Source: JBEIFW01 sp044370695 (GTDB taxonomy: Bacteria > Actinomycetota > Acidimicrobiia > Acidimicrobiales > Ilumatobacteraceae). Taken from it: 28,006 nt of DNA. Below the pieces are notes generated by a model that worked only from the letters and a program-made list of their open reading frames with translations, ran no database searches and was not told the origin of the DNA. Below, piece by piece: positions 13,353 to 21,265 of this stretch (its first letter is position 1; every line of letters begins with the position of its first letter). The DNA lies in the NCBI GenBank assembly GCA_044370695.1, contig JBILVB010000033.1, positions 1 to 28,006 of the forward strand, read 5' to 3'. A program made the position numbers and the translations under genes.

Positions 13353-13433
13353 CCTTCCGGGGTTCGCCCTGTTCACCCGGACGTCACCGGCCGCCGCACG
13401 GGCGTACCTGCGTCCGGGCATCCGAGACGACGG

Positions 13434-15209
13434 TCACACCACGGTGGACAGGAAGGCGTCGGTCCGCTCGAGTTCGTCGGCGGTGAGCGCCGGGCGTGAC
13501 CAGCCGTGTCCCTCGCCGTCGTAGGCGACGAGCGTCGCTCGGCCACCGGCGGCGGACACGGCGGCGACCAGCGCCTCGGACTGGCGGAAGGGCACCACCT
13601 CGTCGGCCGTGCCGTGGAACACCAGCAGCGGCAACGCGAGCGTGCCGGCGCCGGTGAGCGGCGATCGGGCGTGGTGCCGACCGTCGGCGGGACCCACGAG
13701 TCGGTCGATCGAGTGTGCCTCGAACCGGTGGGTGCCGGCCGCGAGTGTCGTGAGGTCGACCACCGGATAGGCCACGACTGCGGCGGCCAGCAGCCCGGGG
13801 TGGCGCACGGCCACGTTCAGCACGGTGAACCCGCCGGCGGAGCCGCCCATCCCGACGATCGCGCCCGCCCGGCCCCAACCACGAGCGACGGCGGCCCGCG
13901 CCCCGGCGGCGACGTCGTCGGCGTCGTCGATCCCCCACCGGCCGTCGAGCGCCTGCTGGAACCGGCGCCCCCACCCGGTCGAGCCGCGGTGGTCCGCCAG
14001 CAGCACCGACCAGCCCCGGGCCACCCAGAACGCCACGCGGGCGTTCCACTCGACGGGCCACTGGCCGGTCGGGCCGCCGTGCACCCAGAGCAGCAGCCGC
14101 CCGTCCCCGCCGCCGGCCGGTCGGTAGAGGCGGCCCGGGATCGTCGTGCCGTCGTCGGCGGCCCACGCCACGAGCTCGGGCTCGACGAGGCCTGCGGCGT
14201 CGAAGCCGGCGACCGGACCGCGGGCGAGCACTCGGCGGTCGCGGCCGTCGTACGCCACGAGTTGCGTCGGGGTTCGGGCGCCGGAGCGCACGGCCACGAG
14301 GGTGGTGCCCCGCCAGTCGAGACCGCCGTGCCAACCCCGTCCGAGTTCGGTCACCGCTGCGGTGGCGACGTCGGCGACACAGAGTCGGCCGTGTCCGTCC
14401 TCGTTGCGGCAGAACGCGACTGCCGTCCCGTCGGGGGACCAGCACCACGACCGCTGACCCGGACCCCACGCCGCCGTGCCGTGCTCGCGGTGCTCGTCGA
14501 GCACTGCCTCGGTGGCGCCGGTGCCGGGATCGAGCGTGTGCAGGACCAGCCAGCCGGAGCGGTCGTCGAGCCACCCGAGCCGACCGTCGGCGGCGAACCG
14601 GGGTTGTTGGGTGGCGATCCCGGGTCCGCCGTGGCGGGCAGCGATCGAGATCGTCGTCGCATCGGCGACGACGATCTCGGAGCGGTCCCACGGCATGGCC
14701 GGCGTGGACCACTCGTGCCAGGCCAGGGTGCGCCCGTCGGGTGACCACGCCGGATCGAAGGCGAACTCCCCGTGGGGGAGCACCACCCCCGCCGTCGCCG
14801 GGTCGTCGTCGAGCGAGCGCAGTTCCACGTGGTGCTGGTCGACGACGTAGGCGATCCGGCCGGCCGCGGACACGGCCGGCGCCGATGCCGGCGACCCGGC
14901 GGGTTGGGCGGTGAGGCGCCGGGCCGGCGAGCCGTCGACGGGTTGGAGCCACAGGTCGCCGCCGGAGACGAGCACGAGCGCCGAGCCGTCGGGCACCCAC
15001 GCCCACTGCCCGCCGCCGAAGGGCCGCCCGGACCGCGGTGCCGGCTCGCTCGTCAGCAGCGTCTCGGGGCCGCCGTCGAGGTCGAACCGCACGAGCGCCG
15101 CACGGCCGTGCCAGCCGACGACGGCCACCGCCGCCGTGCCGTCGGGGGTGAGGCGTGGTTCGGACAGCTCCCGGCCGGCGGCGAGCATCGCAGGTGTGAT
15201 GGCCGGCAT
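13434..15209 (-). CDS. S9-family prolyl oligopeptidase-like peptidase
   Basis: A 591-residue serine peptidase of the S9 (acylaminoacyl/dipeptidyl peptidase-like) group. The N-terminal ~340 residues are a beta-propeller with repeated WSPDGRT/PDGTAVAF blades. The C-terminal ~230 residues are an alpha/beta hydrolase: HGGPTGQW (oxyanion region, 377-384), DHRGSTGWGRRF (406-417), nucleophile GGSAGG (S457), acid HGTADEVVPF (D536) and base GEGHGW (H568). No signal peptide is seen, so it is cytoplasmic and probably trims short peptides. The ATG at 15209 lies two bases after the toroid gene's stop, making it the last gene of a four-gene operon with a glycosyltransferase and a methyltransferase. Whether it serves that pathway or is simply co-transcribed is open. 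Confidence 0.93.
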   Translation of the reverse strand: MPAITPAMLAAGRELSEPRLTPDGTAAVAVVGWHGRAALVRFDLDGGPETLLTSEPAPRSGRPFGGGQWAWVPDGSALVLVSGGDLWLQPVDGSPARRLTAQPAGSPASAPAVSAAGRIAYVVDQHHVELRSLDDDPATAGVVLPHGEFAFDPAWSPDGRTLAWHEWSTPAMPWDRSEIVVADATTISIAARHGGPGIATQQPRFAADGRLGWLDDRSGWLVLHTLDPGTGATEAVLDEHREHGTAAWGPGQRSWCWSPDGTAVAFCRNEDGHGRLCVADVATAAVTELGRGWHGGLDWRGTTLVAVRSGARTPTQLVAYDGRDRRVLARGPVAGFDAAGLVEPELVAWAADDGTTIPGRLYRPAGGGDGRLLLWVHGGPTGQWPVEWNARVAFWVARGWSVLLADHRGSTGWGRRFQQALDGRWGIDDADDVAAGARAAVARGWGRAGAIVGMGGSAGGFTVLNVAVRHPGLLAAAVVAYPVVDLTTLAAGTHRFEAHSIDRLVGPADGRHHARSPLTGAGTLALPLLVFHGTADEVVPFRQSEALVAAVSAAGGRATLVAYDGEGHGWSRPALTADELERTDAFLSTVV

Positions 15210-15211
15210 GG

Positions 15212-16243
15212 TCAGTGGGCGAAGAGCTCGGCGGCCGGGCTCGTCCCGGTCACGAGATCGACGGCGAGGATCACCGCTGCGGCGGTGTAGGCCGTGGTCT
15301 CCGCCTCCGGGAAGGCGACCTCGTGCGGATAGACGATGCCCGTGAGGTATGCGCCGTCGTCGCAGCGGTGCAGCCTCGTGGTGCGCAGCAGTTCGATCGC
15401 GGTCGTGCGGTCGCCGATCGCGGCGTGGGCGATCGCGCACTCGGCGGTCTCGGCTGCCGTCACCCACGGTTCGTCGCTGACGCAACGAACGCCGCGACCA
15501 TCGATCACGAACGTGTCCCAGTGCTGGCGCAGTCGGGCGCGCGCATCGTCGCCGGTGAGGACGCCGCCGATCACCGGGTAGTACCAGTCCATGGCCCAGC
15601 GGTCCTTCGGAGCGAAGGCGTGCGGCATGGTCGTGAGCACGTGCTCGAGCCGTTCGGCCGCTGCGGCCCACTGCGGCCGGTCCTCGCCCAGCAGGTCGGC
15701 CAGTGCGAGCCCGCTGCGCAGCGAGTGCGCGATCGACGACGACCCGGTGAGCAGCGCGTAGTCCCACGGTGCGTGGTCGGCGTGGCGGGCCCAGACGATC
15801 TCACCGCGGGGGGTCTGCATCGAGGTGACGAAGCCGAGGGCCCGCTCGACCATGGGCCAGAGCTCCTCGACGAACCCCTTGTCCTCGGTGACGAGCCAGT
15901 GCTGCCACACCCCGGTGGCCACGTACGCCGTCACGTTGGTGTCGAGCTTCGGGTCCTCCACCTCGAGCCTGCCGTCGACCTCGACGTAGTAGTTGTGCCA
16001 CGCGCCGTCGGCCCGCTGGGTCGCGGCGAGCCAGTCGTAGGCCCGTTCGGCCTCGGCGTACCGGCCCGCGACGGTGAGCGCCATCGCGGTCTCGACGTGA
16101 TTCCACGGATCGCAGTGGCCGCCCGGGTACCACGGGATCATCCCGCTCGGGCGTTGCAGCGCTGCGATCGCCTCGGCCGTGGCCGCCAGCTCGGATGCGC
16201 TGAGCACCCCATCGAGGTGCGGCAGATCGCCGGGACCGGTCAC
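15212..16243 (-). CDS. Alpha/alpha-toroid protein (prenyltransferase-like or glycosidase-like)
   Basis: A 343-residue soluble protein made of repeated helix pairs, the (alpha/alpha)6 toroid seen in squalene cyclases, protein prenyltransferases and GH15-type glycosidases. Automated annotation of such proteins is often prenyltransferase. The segment LDTNVTAYVATGVWQHWLVTEDKGFVEELWPMVERALGFV is reminiscent of glucoamylase-like toroids, and QRADGAWHNYY of cyclase repeats. Candidate pocket residues are WYPGGHCDPWNHVET near the N-terminus, WDYALLTGSSS, and FPEAETTAY near the C-terminus. The squalene-cyclase DXDD motif is absent. The GTG at 16243 overlaps the methyltransferase stop by four bases (GTGA). 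Setting between GT4/methyltransferase and peptidase genes favours a glycan or glycolipid substrate. Function is inferred only. Confidence 0.8.
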   Translation of the reverse strand: MTGPGDLPHLDGVLSASELAATAEAIAALQRPSGMIPWYPGGHCDPWNHVETAMALTVAGRYAEAERAYDWLAATQRADGAWHNYYVEVDGRLEVEDPKLDTNVTAYVATGVWQHWLVTEDKGFVEELWPMVERALGFVTSMQTPRGEIVWARHADHAPWDYALLTGSSSIAHSLRSGLALADLLGEDRPQWAAAAERLEHVLTTMPHAFAPKDRWAMDWYYPVIGGVLTGDDARARLRQHWDTFVIDGRGVRCVSDEPWVTAAETAECAIAHAAIGDRTTAIELLRTTRLHRCDDGAYLTGIVYPHEVAFPEAETTAYTAAAVILAVDLVTGTSPAAELFAH

Positions 16244-16959
16244 GCCGGCTTCCTCGCATAGACGACGAGGCTCTTGCCCAACAACGGGTTCAGCAGGCGA
16301 TCGGCGACCCGGGTGGCCGCGGGAGCGGACACGATGTCCCACTCGAGGAACTTCCGGTAGGCGGCGACGGCGGGATGGTCGTCGCGAGCCGGGCCCACCG
16401 CACAGCGCAGCCACCAGTACGGGGAGTGCAGGGCGTGCGCACGGTGCGCGCCCTCGGGGCGCAGGCCCGCGGCACGCAGTCGGGCGTCGAGCTCGATGCG
16501 GGAGTAGATCCGGACGTGGCCGCCCGGGACGGCCGGCGCGTGGTAGTCGTCGGAGAGCCGCCAGCACAGCTTCTCCGGTCCTTCGGCGGGCACGGTGACG
16601 GCGAGGACACCGCCGGGTCGCAGCACCCGGGCCAGCTCCGCGAACGCCGAGGCGTCGTCGACGATGTGCTCGAACACCTCCGATGCGATCACCCGGTCGA
16701 AGGACGCGTCGGAGAACGGGAGCCGGGTGGCGTCGGCCCGGACGCCACCCTGGTAGGCGGTAGCGGTGAGCTCCCCGGCCGACTCCATGGCGCCGAACGT
16801 GCCCGTCACCGACACGAGTTCGGCGTGCGCGTAGTCGACGGCGACGACGTGCCCGCCCCGGCGGCCGGCTTCGAATCCGTGCCGACCGAAGCCGCAACCG
16901 AGATCGAGCACGCGGTCGCCGGGCTGCAGCCCGAGGCGGTCGTAGCGGACGGTCAGCAC
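16240..16959 (-). CDS. Class I SAM-dependent methyltransferase
   Basis: A 239-residue methyltransferase of the Methyltransf_11/UbiE-like type. Motif I is VLDLGCGFGRHG (17-28), followed by VVAVDY (38-43, acidic residue binding the SAM ribose). Motif II/III are ADATRLPFSDASFDRVIASEVFEHI (~75-99) and LARVLRPGGVLAVTVP (~109-124). The C-terminal ~100 residues, including YHAPAVPGGHVRIYSR and HSPYWWLRC, form the substrate cap. The GTG at 16959 was chosen because it follows the glycosyltransferase stop by ten bases with a weak GAGGG upstream; the longer frame overlaps that gene. The following toroid gene overlaps by four bases. The acceptor is unknown; a sugar or glycolipid methylation would fit the operon. 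Confidence 0.9.
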   Translation of the reverse strand: MLTVRYDRLGLQPGDRVLDLGCGFGRHGFEAGRRGGHVVAVDYAHAELVSVTGTFGAMESAGELTATAYQGGVRADATRLPFSDASFDRVIASEVFEHIVDDASAFAELARVLRPGGVLAVTVPAEGPEKLCWRLSDDYHAPAVPGGHVRIYSRIELDARLRAAGLRPEGAHRAHALHSPYWWLRCAVGPARDDHPAVAAYRKFLEWDIVSAPAATRVADRLLNPLLGKSLVVYARKPA

Positions 16960-16969
16960 GGGGCCGCCC

Positions 16970-18256
16970 TCATCGTCCGAGCGCAGCGAGCTTGCGGCGG
17001 TTGGCCGGCATGGCCAGCACCTCCCGGTACTGCTCGACGGTGAGCTTGGCGCAGTGCTTCCACGACCACCGCTCGACGACCCGGGCCCGCCCGGCCGCGC
17101 CGACCCGGGCCCGCAGCGCCGGGTCGTCGAGACCACGGCGCAGCGTGGCGGCCAGCGCGTCCGCGTCGCCGGCCGGGCACGACAGCACGGTCTCGCCGTC
17201 GCGACCGGTGACCTCGGGCAGGGCCCCGCCGTCGGTGGCGACCAGGCAGGTGCCGGTGGCCATGGCCTCCACGGCGGGGAGCGAGAACCCCTCGTAGAGG
17301 CTGGGGACGACGGCGAGCTCGGCCTCGGCGTAGAGCTCGACGATGCGCTCGTCGGGGACGCCGGTGACGAAGGTGACCGCCCCGCCGAGGCCCAGCCGTT
17401 CGATCAGCTCGGCCGACGGCCCGCCCGGTTTGGCCCGTCCGATGACGGTGAGCGTCACGTCGCGCTCGGTACGCAGCTTGGCGAGGGCCTCGAGGAGGTA
17501 CTGCAGGCCCTTGAGCGCCACGTCGGCCGACGCAGTGGTGATGAGTCGGCCGGGGATCCGCGCCACGTGCGGCAGCGGGGTGAACAGGTCCTCGTCGACG
17601 CCGACGGGAACCAGGCGCATCCGGTCGAGCGCAACGCCGAAGTCCTCGTGGATGTCCTTGATCGAGTTCTCCGACACCACGACGATGCGCGGCATGCGCC
17701 GGGCCACCCGGCCCTGCATCTTCACGAAGTTGTACCAGCGACCCACCGACACCCGTTTACGCCAGTTCGGGGCATGGGCGATCTCGAGCTCCCGGTCCTT
17801 GGTGATCGGGTGGTGCAGGGTGGTGATGACCGGCAGGAACCGCTCGACGTCGAGCACGCCGTAGCCCAGGCACTGGTTGTCGTGGACGAGGTCGAACTCG
17901 CGGGCCCGGGCCTTGAGCACCTTGCGGACGCGAAGCGAGAACGCGAGCGGCTCGGAGAACGTGCCGAGCGAGAACTGCCCCACCTCGACGAGGTCGGCGA
18001 GCGACTTGAACTCCCAGTAGGCGGGGAAGCGACCCGGGTACTGGTCGTTGAAGATGTCCAGGCTGGGGAGCTTGTGCAGCGTGACGCGGGGATCGAGCAC
18101 CGGGTAGGGCTGCCCGCCGAACACCTCGACGTGGTGGCCGAGATCGACGAGCGCCTTGGTGAGGTGCCGGGTGTAGACGCCCTGCCCGCCCACGTGGGGC
18201 TTGCCCCGGTAGGTGAGGTAGGCGAGGCGCAGCGGGTCGTCAGGGCCGGGCGACAT
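16970..18256 (-). CDS. GT4-family glycosyltransferase
   Basis: A 428-residue GT-B fold retaining glycosyltransferase of family 4. The N-terminal domain begins LRLAYLTYRGKPHVGGQGVYTRHL with the GGQGVY glycine loop typical of GT4 enzymes. The C-terminal nucleotide-sugar domain shows RLITTASADVALKGLQYLLEAL (~237-258), VTGVPDERIVELYAEAELAVVPS, and the EX7E motif in EGFSLPAVE (E322 and E330). It is the first gene of a four-gene operon with a methyltransferase, a toroid protein and an S9 peptidase. The ATG at 18256 begins eight codons before the first strand. Donor and acceptor are unknown. A GT4/methyltransferase pairing recalls mycobacterial methylated polysaccharide loci (the Rv3030-Rv3032 region), but that is only an analogy. 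Confidence 0.93.
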   Translation of the reverse strand: MSPGPDDPLRLAYLTYRGKPHVGGQGVYTRHLTKALVDLGHHVEVFGGQPYPVLDPRVTLHKLPSLDIFNDQYPGRFPAYWEFKSLADLVEVGQFSLGTFSEPLAFSLRVRKVLKARAREFDLVHDNQCLGYGVLDVERFLPVITTLHHPITKDRELEIAHAPNWRKRVSVGRWYNFVKMQGRVARRMPRIVVVSENSIKDIHEDFGVALDRMRLVPVGVDEDLFTPLPHVARIPGRLITTASADVALKGLQYLLEALAKLRTERDVTLTVIGRAKPGGPSAELIERLGLGGAVTFVTGVPDERIVELYAEAELAVVPSLYEGFSLPAVEAMATGTCLVATDGGALPEVTGRDGETVLSCPAGDADALAATLRRGLDDPALRARVGAAGRARVVERWSWKHCAKLTVEQYREVLAMPANRRKLAALGR

Positions 18257-18267
18257 AGGAAACGGAG

Positions 18268-18273
18268 ATCCTA
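18268..18273 (-). promoter_or_regulatory. Candidate -10 of the glycosyltransferase operon
   Basis: On the minus strand TAGGAT is followed by 11 bases and the ATG at 18256, a slightly longer spacing than at other genes. It implies a leader of only a few bases. The rest of the 121-base gap to the epimerase gene shows nothing else recognisable. Confidence 0.4.
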
Positions 18274-18377
18274 CCGGCGGGTAATCGCCCTTCCCGTACC
18301 TGCCGGTCGAGGGGGAGCACCGAGCGCGGTGGCCGGGCCCGTGAGCCCTTCGGCGACTGCCCCACGACGCCGCCTGC

Positions 18378-19142
18378 TCACCAACGCCAACGCATCGTGT
18401 GACCCACGGGTCGACCGGGCTCGGCGAGCACCGGGGCGAGGGTCAGCGCGTCCGGCGGTCCCGACTGGGGCTCGACGCACAGCGCGTGGGCCGGTTCGTC
18501 GTAGATCACCCAGTGGTCGCAGCTCGACGAGATCGTGAGCGCGCACCCGTCGCGCCACCGCAGCACGGGATCCGCCGGCAACCCGGCCACGCAGTCGTCC
18601 CAGGGTCGGGGCGGCGGTGCCACCAGCCGCCCGTCGGGCATGCCGTCGTGGTCGCGCCGGTAGAGCACGGCCGGGGCCACGTCGAGCACCACGGGCCGCA
18701 CGAACCACGGGTGCCAACCGACCTGCGCAGGGAACGGCTCGTCACGGGCGTCCACCGTCAACCGGCAGGTCAGCTCCCCGGCGGCGAGATCGAGGGTCTG
18801 GTACGCCGTGCCGGTGAAGGGCCAGTGCGGCCCGAGGTCGGTCGACAGCGACACCGTCGCCGGGCCCACGGCGTCGACCGCCCACGGTCGGACGAAGCCG
18901 GTGCCGTGGATGCTGTGCACCCCGAGCAGACCGGGGTCGAGTCGGTAGGAGCGACCCCGGTACCAGAACCGACCGTGCCGGACCCGACCGGCCCACGGCA
19001 CCATCGGGTAGCAGCCCCAGGCGAGCGGTCCGTCGCCGGCGGTCACGAGCCGCTCGGCGCCGGCGAGCACGGCGGACGCGATCCGCCCGCCCGAACCGGG
19101 GTCGACCCGGACGACGTCGTCGCCCGAGCGAAGTTCGATCAC
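18378..19142 (-). CDS. Aldose 1-epimerase (galactose mutarotase-like)
   Basis: A 254-residue beta-sandwich protein of the aldose 1-epimerase family, which interconverts alpha and beta anomers of free sugars. Conserved active-site residues are visible: H79 in SIHGTGF, H144 in GWHPWF and E224 in CVEPQSGPPDAL. These are the histidines and the general-base glutamate of galactose mutarotase. The N-terminus (GGRIASAVLAGAERL, WGCYPMVPWAGRVRHGRF) matches the family pattern. It is shorter than GalM (~345 residues) and closer to the YihR/LacX-type epimerases. The GTG at 19142 overlaps the stop of the preceding membrane-anchored gene by four bases (GTGA), so the two are coupled. The physiological sugar is unknown. 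Confidence 0.9.
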   Translation of the reverse strand: MIELRSGDDVVRVDPGSGGRIASAVLAGAERLVTAGDGPLAWGCYPMVPWAGRVRHGRFWYRGRSYRLDPGLLGVHSIHGTGFVRPWAVDAVGPATVSLSTDLGPHWPFTGTAYQTLDLAAGELTCRLTVDARDEPFPAQVGWHPWFVRPVVLDVAPAVLYRRDHDGMPDGRLVAPPPRPWDDCVAGLPADPVLRWRDGCALTISSSCDHWVIYDEPAHALCVEPQSGPPDALTLAPVLAEPGRPVGHTMRWRW

Positions 19143-19804
19143 GCCCGCTCCGGCAGCACCCGTGACCGGCAGTCCCGCTCGACGCGGCGTGCGAGCACGC
19201 CGGGGTCGGCGTCGGCCCCGGTGTCACCGAGGACCTTCTCGCCCACGACCGTCACCTTGCGGGCGGCGAGATCGACCGCCCAACGCGTGCAGGCGACCTC
19301 GGACCGTTCGGTGGCCTGCACCACCAGGACGGCGCGCACCTCGACGCGATCCCGGCCGAGGTTCCACGACGCCACCGGGGCGAAGAGCACCCGGCCCCCG
19401 CCGCCGAAGCGCTCACCGACGTCCTTGCCGCCGTAGCGCCCGGCGGGCAGCAGCAGCCGGGCATCGACGAATCGCCGCTCGGCCACCGCTCGGAACAGCT
19501 CGTCGGCGAGCTGCTGCACCTGCTGGACCTGGCCGTCGCTCGCGAGCCCCGGGCCGATCGCCTGTGACGCCGGGCCCAAGGCGTCCGGAGCCGGCAGCGA
19601 CAGCGGCGGCGCCTGCGGCGGCGACGCCGACGGACGCCACGACACCAACCACAACAACCCTGCCACGAGACTCACCAGCGCGATCAGCACGAGCACGGCG
19701 CCCACCACCACGAACCAGCCCATGCCCAACGAGCGCGTCCGGGTGTGGCCCGGGCCGGTCTCGTTGGCGCCGGCCCGTTGCCGTCGGGGGGCGCGGACAT
19801 CCAC
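19139..19804 (-). CDS. Single-pass membrane protein with extracytoplasmic domain, function unknown
   Basis: A 221-residue protein. A basic N-terminus is followed by one strong transmembrane helix (~29-55, GWFVVVGAVLVLIALVSLVAGLLWLV) and a Pro/Ser/Ala stretch (~58-80). The extracytoplasmic region begins with a helix (VQQVQQLADELFRAVAERRFVDARLLL, ~93-119) and continues with beta strands (RVLFAPVASWNL, VEVRAVLVVQ, CTRWAVDLAARKVTVVGEKVL). The helix-then-sheet order resembles NTF2/SnoaL-like domains of other actinobacterial anchored proteins, but I do not recognise a family. Start choice rests on TACGCT eight bases before the GTG at 19804, in a divergent promoter region with the DHA2 exporter gene. 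It overlaps the epimerase gene by four bases. Confidence 0.8.
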   Translation of the reverse strand: MDVRAPRRQRAGANETGPGHTRTRSLGMGWFVVVGAVLVLIALVSLVAGLLWLVSWRPSASPPQAPPLSLPAPDALGPASQAIGPGLASDGQVQQVQQLADELFRAVAERRFVDARLLLPAGRYGGKDVGERFGGGGRVLFAPVASWNLGRDRVEVRAVLVVQATERSEVACTRWAVDLAARKVTVVGEKVLGDTGADADPGVLARRVERDCRSRVLPERA

Positions 19805-19812
19805 GACCACCG

Positions 19813-19818
19813 AGCGTA
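19813..19818 (-). promoter_or_regulatory. -10 element, leaderless-type, for the gene starting at 19804
   Basis: On the minus strand TACGCT is followed by eight bases and GTG at 19804. It diverges from the promoter at 19853-19858 with about 35 bases between the two hexamers. Confidence 0.5.
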
Positions 19819-19852
19819 GGGGCGCAACCCCCGATGCGCGGTGCACGCTCGG

Positions 19853-19858
19853 TATCGT
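19853..19858 (+). promoter_or_regulatory. -10 element, leaderless-type, for the DHA2 exporter
   Basis: TATCGT is followed by six bases and the GTG at 19865, so the start is placed there and not at the ATG at 19841, which lies upstream of the -10. Confidence 0.55.
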
Positions 19859-19864
19859 CGCAGC

Positions 19865-21265
19865 GTGCCCCCCAGCGTCCCCGGTGATCCGCGGCGCTGG
19901 CCGGTCCTGATCGTCGCGCTGGCAGGCCTGTTCACCGTCGGCTCTACGATCACGTTGCTCGTCGTGTCGCTGTCGCGCATCGCCGTCGATCTCGACTCCG
20001 ACGTCGCCACCCTCAACTGGTCGATCGTGGCCCCGATGCTCGGTTTCGGCATCCTCGGCCCAGCCTTCGGCAAGGCGGGGGACCTGTGGGGCCACAAGCG
20101 CCTGTTCTGCTTCGGGCTCGCGGGGGCGGGGGTCTTCGCCGGGGCCACGGTCTTCGCCTGGGACGCCTGGTCGCTCGTCGCGTTCCGCACGCTGTCGGCG
20201 AGCTTCGGTTCCGCGACCGGCCCGAGCGCGCTCGCGATGATCAACCGGTTGTTCCGTGGCGACGAGCGCATGCGCGCCCTCGGGTACTGGAGTCTCGTCG
20301 GCGCGGGGGCACCGGTGATCGGCGTGGTCGCCGGCGGGCCGCTGGTCGAGGCGATCGGCTGGCGGGCCATCTTCGCCATCCAGGCACCGCTGTGCGCCGT
20401 CGGCTTCGCCGTCGCCCTGCGCCTCATGCCCATGATCGAGCGCGGGAACCGAAGCCGCTTCGACGTGCCCGGTGCGGTCACCCTTGCGCTCGCGGTGACC
20501 GGCGTGCTGCTCGCGGTGAACCGGATGCCGGTGCTCGGCATCGGTCATCCGGTGGTGATCGCGGCGCTGCTGGTCACCCCGGCCGCCGGTATCGCCTTCG
20601 TCGTCATCGAGCGGCGCGTCGCCGCGCCGCTGCTGCCGCTCGAATGGCTCGGGCGCGGGCCGCTCCTGGTGGCCGTGGCCAGTCAATCGCTCGGCAACTT
20701 CGCCTACATGGGCGGGTTCCTGCTCGCGCCGCAACTGCTCGAACGCGCGCTCGGACTGTCGGCCACCGCGATCGCGTACCTCGTCGTGTGCCGGCCGCTC
20801 GCGTTCGCCGTGGCCGCGCCGGCAGGGAGCCGGGCGACCATCCGGTTCGGTGAGCGGGCGAGCGGCATCGTGGGCTGCTCGGTCGTGGCCGGTTCGATGC
20901 TCGTGTTCACCACGCTCGGGGCGGGATCCGCCCCGTGGCTCGCGGCGCTGGCGCTGGCCCTGTCCGGTGTGGGGCTCGGCATGTCGTCGCCGGCGATGGC
21001 GGCGACGGTCGCGTCGGCGGTCGACCCCGACGACCTCGGCGTCGCCGGCGCGCTCTCGCAGCTCATGAACCAGGTCGGGGCCGTGATCGGCTCCCAGGCG
21101 ATGCTCGCCGTCCAGACCGCAGCCGGTGGCGGCGACCCCGCTCGCGGGTTCCCGGCGGCGTTCGCGCTCGGCGCCGCAGTGGCCGCCATCGCGGCGATCC
21201 TGGCCACCCGGCTGCCGGTACGAACCCGGCAGGTCCCGTACCAGCCCCTCCCGGAGATACCGTGA
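19865..21265 (+). CDS. MFS drug/proton antiporter, DHA2 (EmrB/QacA-like) family
   Basis: A 466-residue integral membrane protein with about 14 hydrophobic helices, as expected for the DHA2 family. Helix 1 (LIVALAGLFTVGSTITLLVVSL) is followed by the LNWSIVAPMLGFGILGPAFGKAGDLWGHKRLFCFGL block, where GKAGDLWGHKR is MFS motif A. AMINRLFRGDERMRALGYWSLVGAGAPVIGVVAGG includes the antiporter motif C (GAGAPVIGVVAGG). A later motif is AGALSQLMNQVGAVIG, typical of this family. It probably exports a small amphipathic or charged molecule using the proton gradient. The ATP-grasp ligase gene overlaps its stop by four bases, so the two are coupled, which hints that the exporter may handle the ligase product. 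Confidence 0.92.
   Translation: MPPSVPGDPRRWPVLIVALAGLFTVGSTITLLVVSLSRIAVDLDSDVATLNWSIVAPMLGFGILGPAFGKAGDLWGHKRLFCFGLAGAGVFAGATVFAWDAWSLVAFRTLSASFGSATGPSALAMINRLFRGDERMRALGYWSLVGAGAPVIGVVAGGPLVEAIGWRAIFAIQAPLCAVGFAVALRLMPMIERGNRSRFDVPGAVTLALAVTGVLLAVNRMPVLGIGHPVVIAALLVTPAAGIAFVVIERRVAAPLLPLEWLGRGPLLVAVASQSLGNFAYMGGFLLAPQLLERALGLSATAIAYLVVCRPLAFAVAAPAGSRATIRFGERASGIVGCSVVAGSMLVFTTLGAGSAPWLAALALALSGVGLGMSSPAMAATVASAVDPDDLGVAGALSQLMNQVGAVIGSQAMLAVQTAAGGGDPARGFPAAFALGAAVAAIAAILATRLPVRTRQVPYQPLPEIP

Noticed and set aside
13362..13392. PHO-box-like repeats (GTTCACCCGGA followed by CGTCACCGGCC)
   Set aside because: They resemble the Streptomyces PhoP repeat at the core, but only five of seven core bases agree in the second unit and the spacing from the promoter is unremarkable. 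Similar strings are frequent in GC-rich DNA.
16244..16897. N-terminal extension of the toroid protein to 561 residues
   Set aside because: The extension is an Arg-rich shadow of the methyltransferase. The GTG at 16243 with the GTGA overlap fits the operon spacing.
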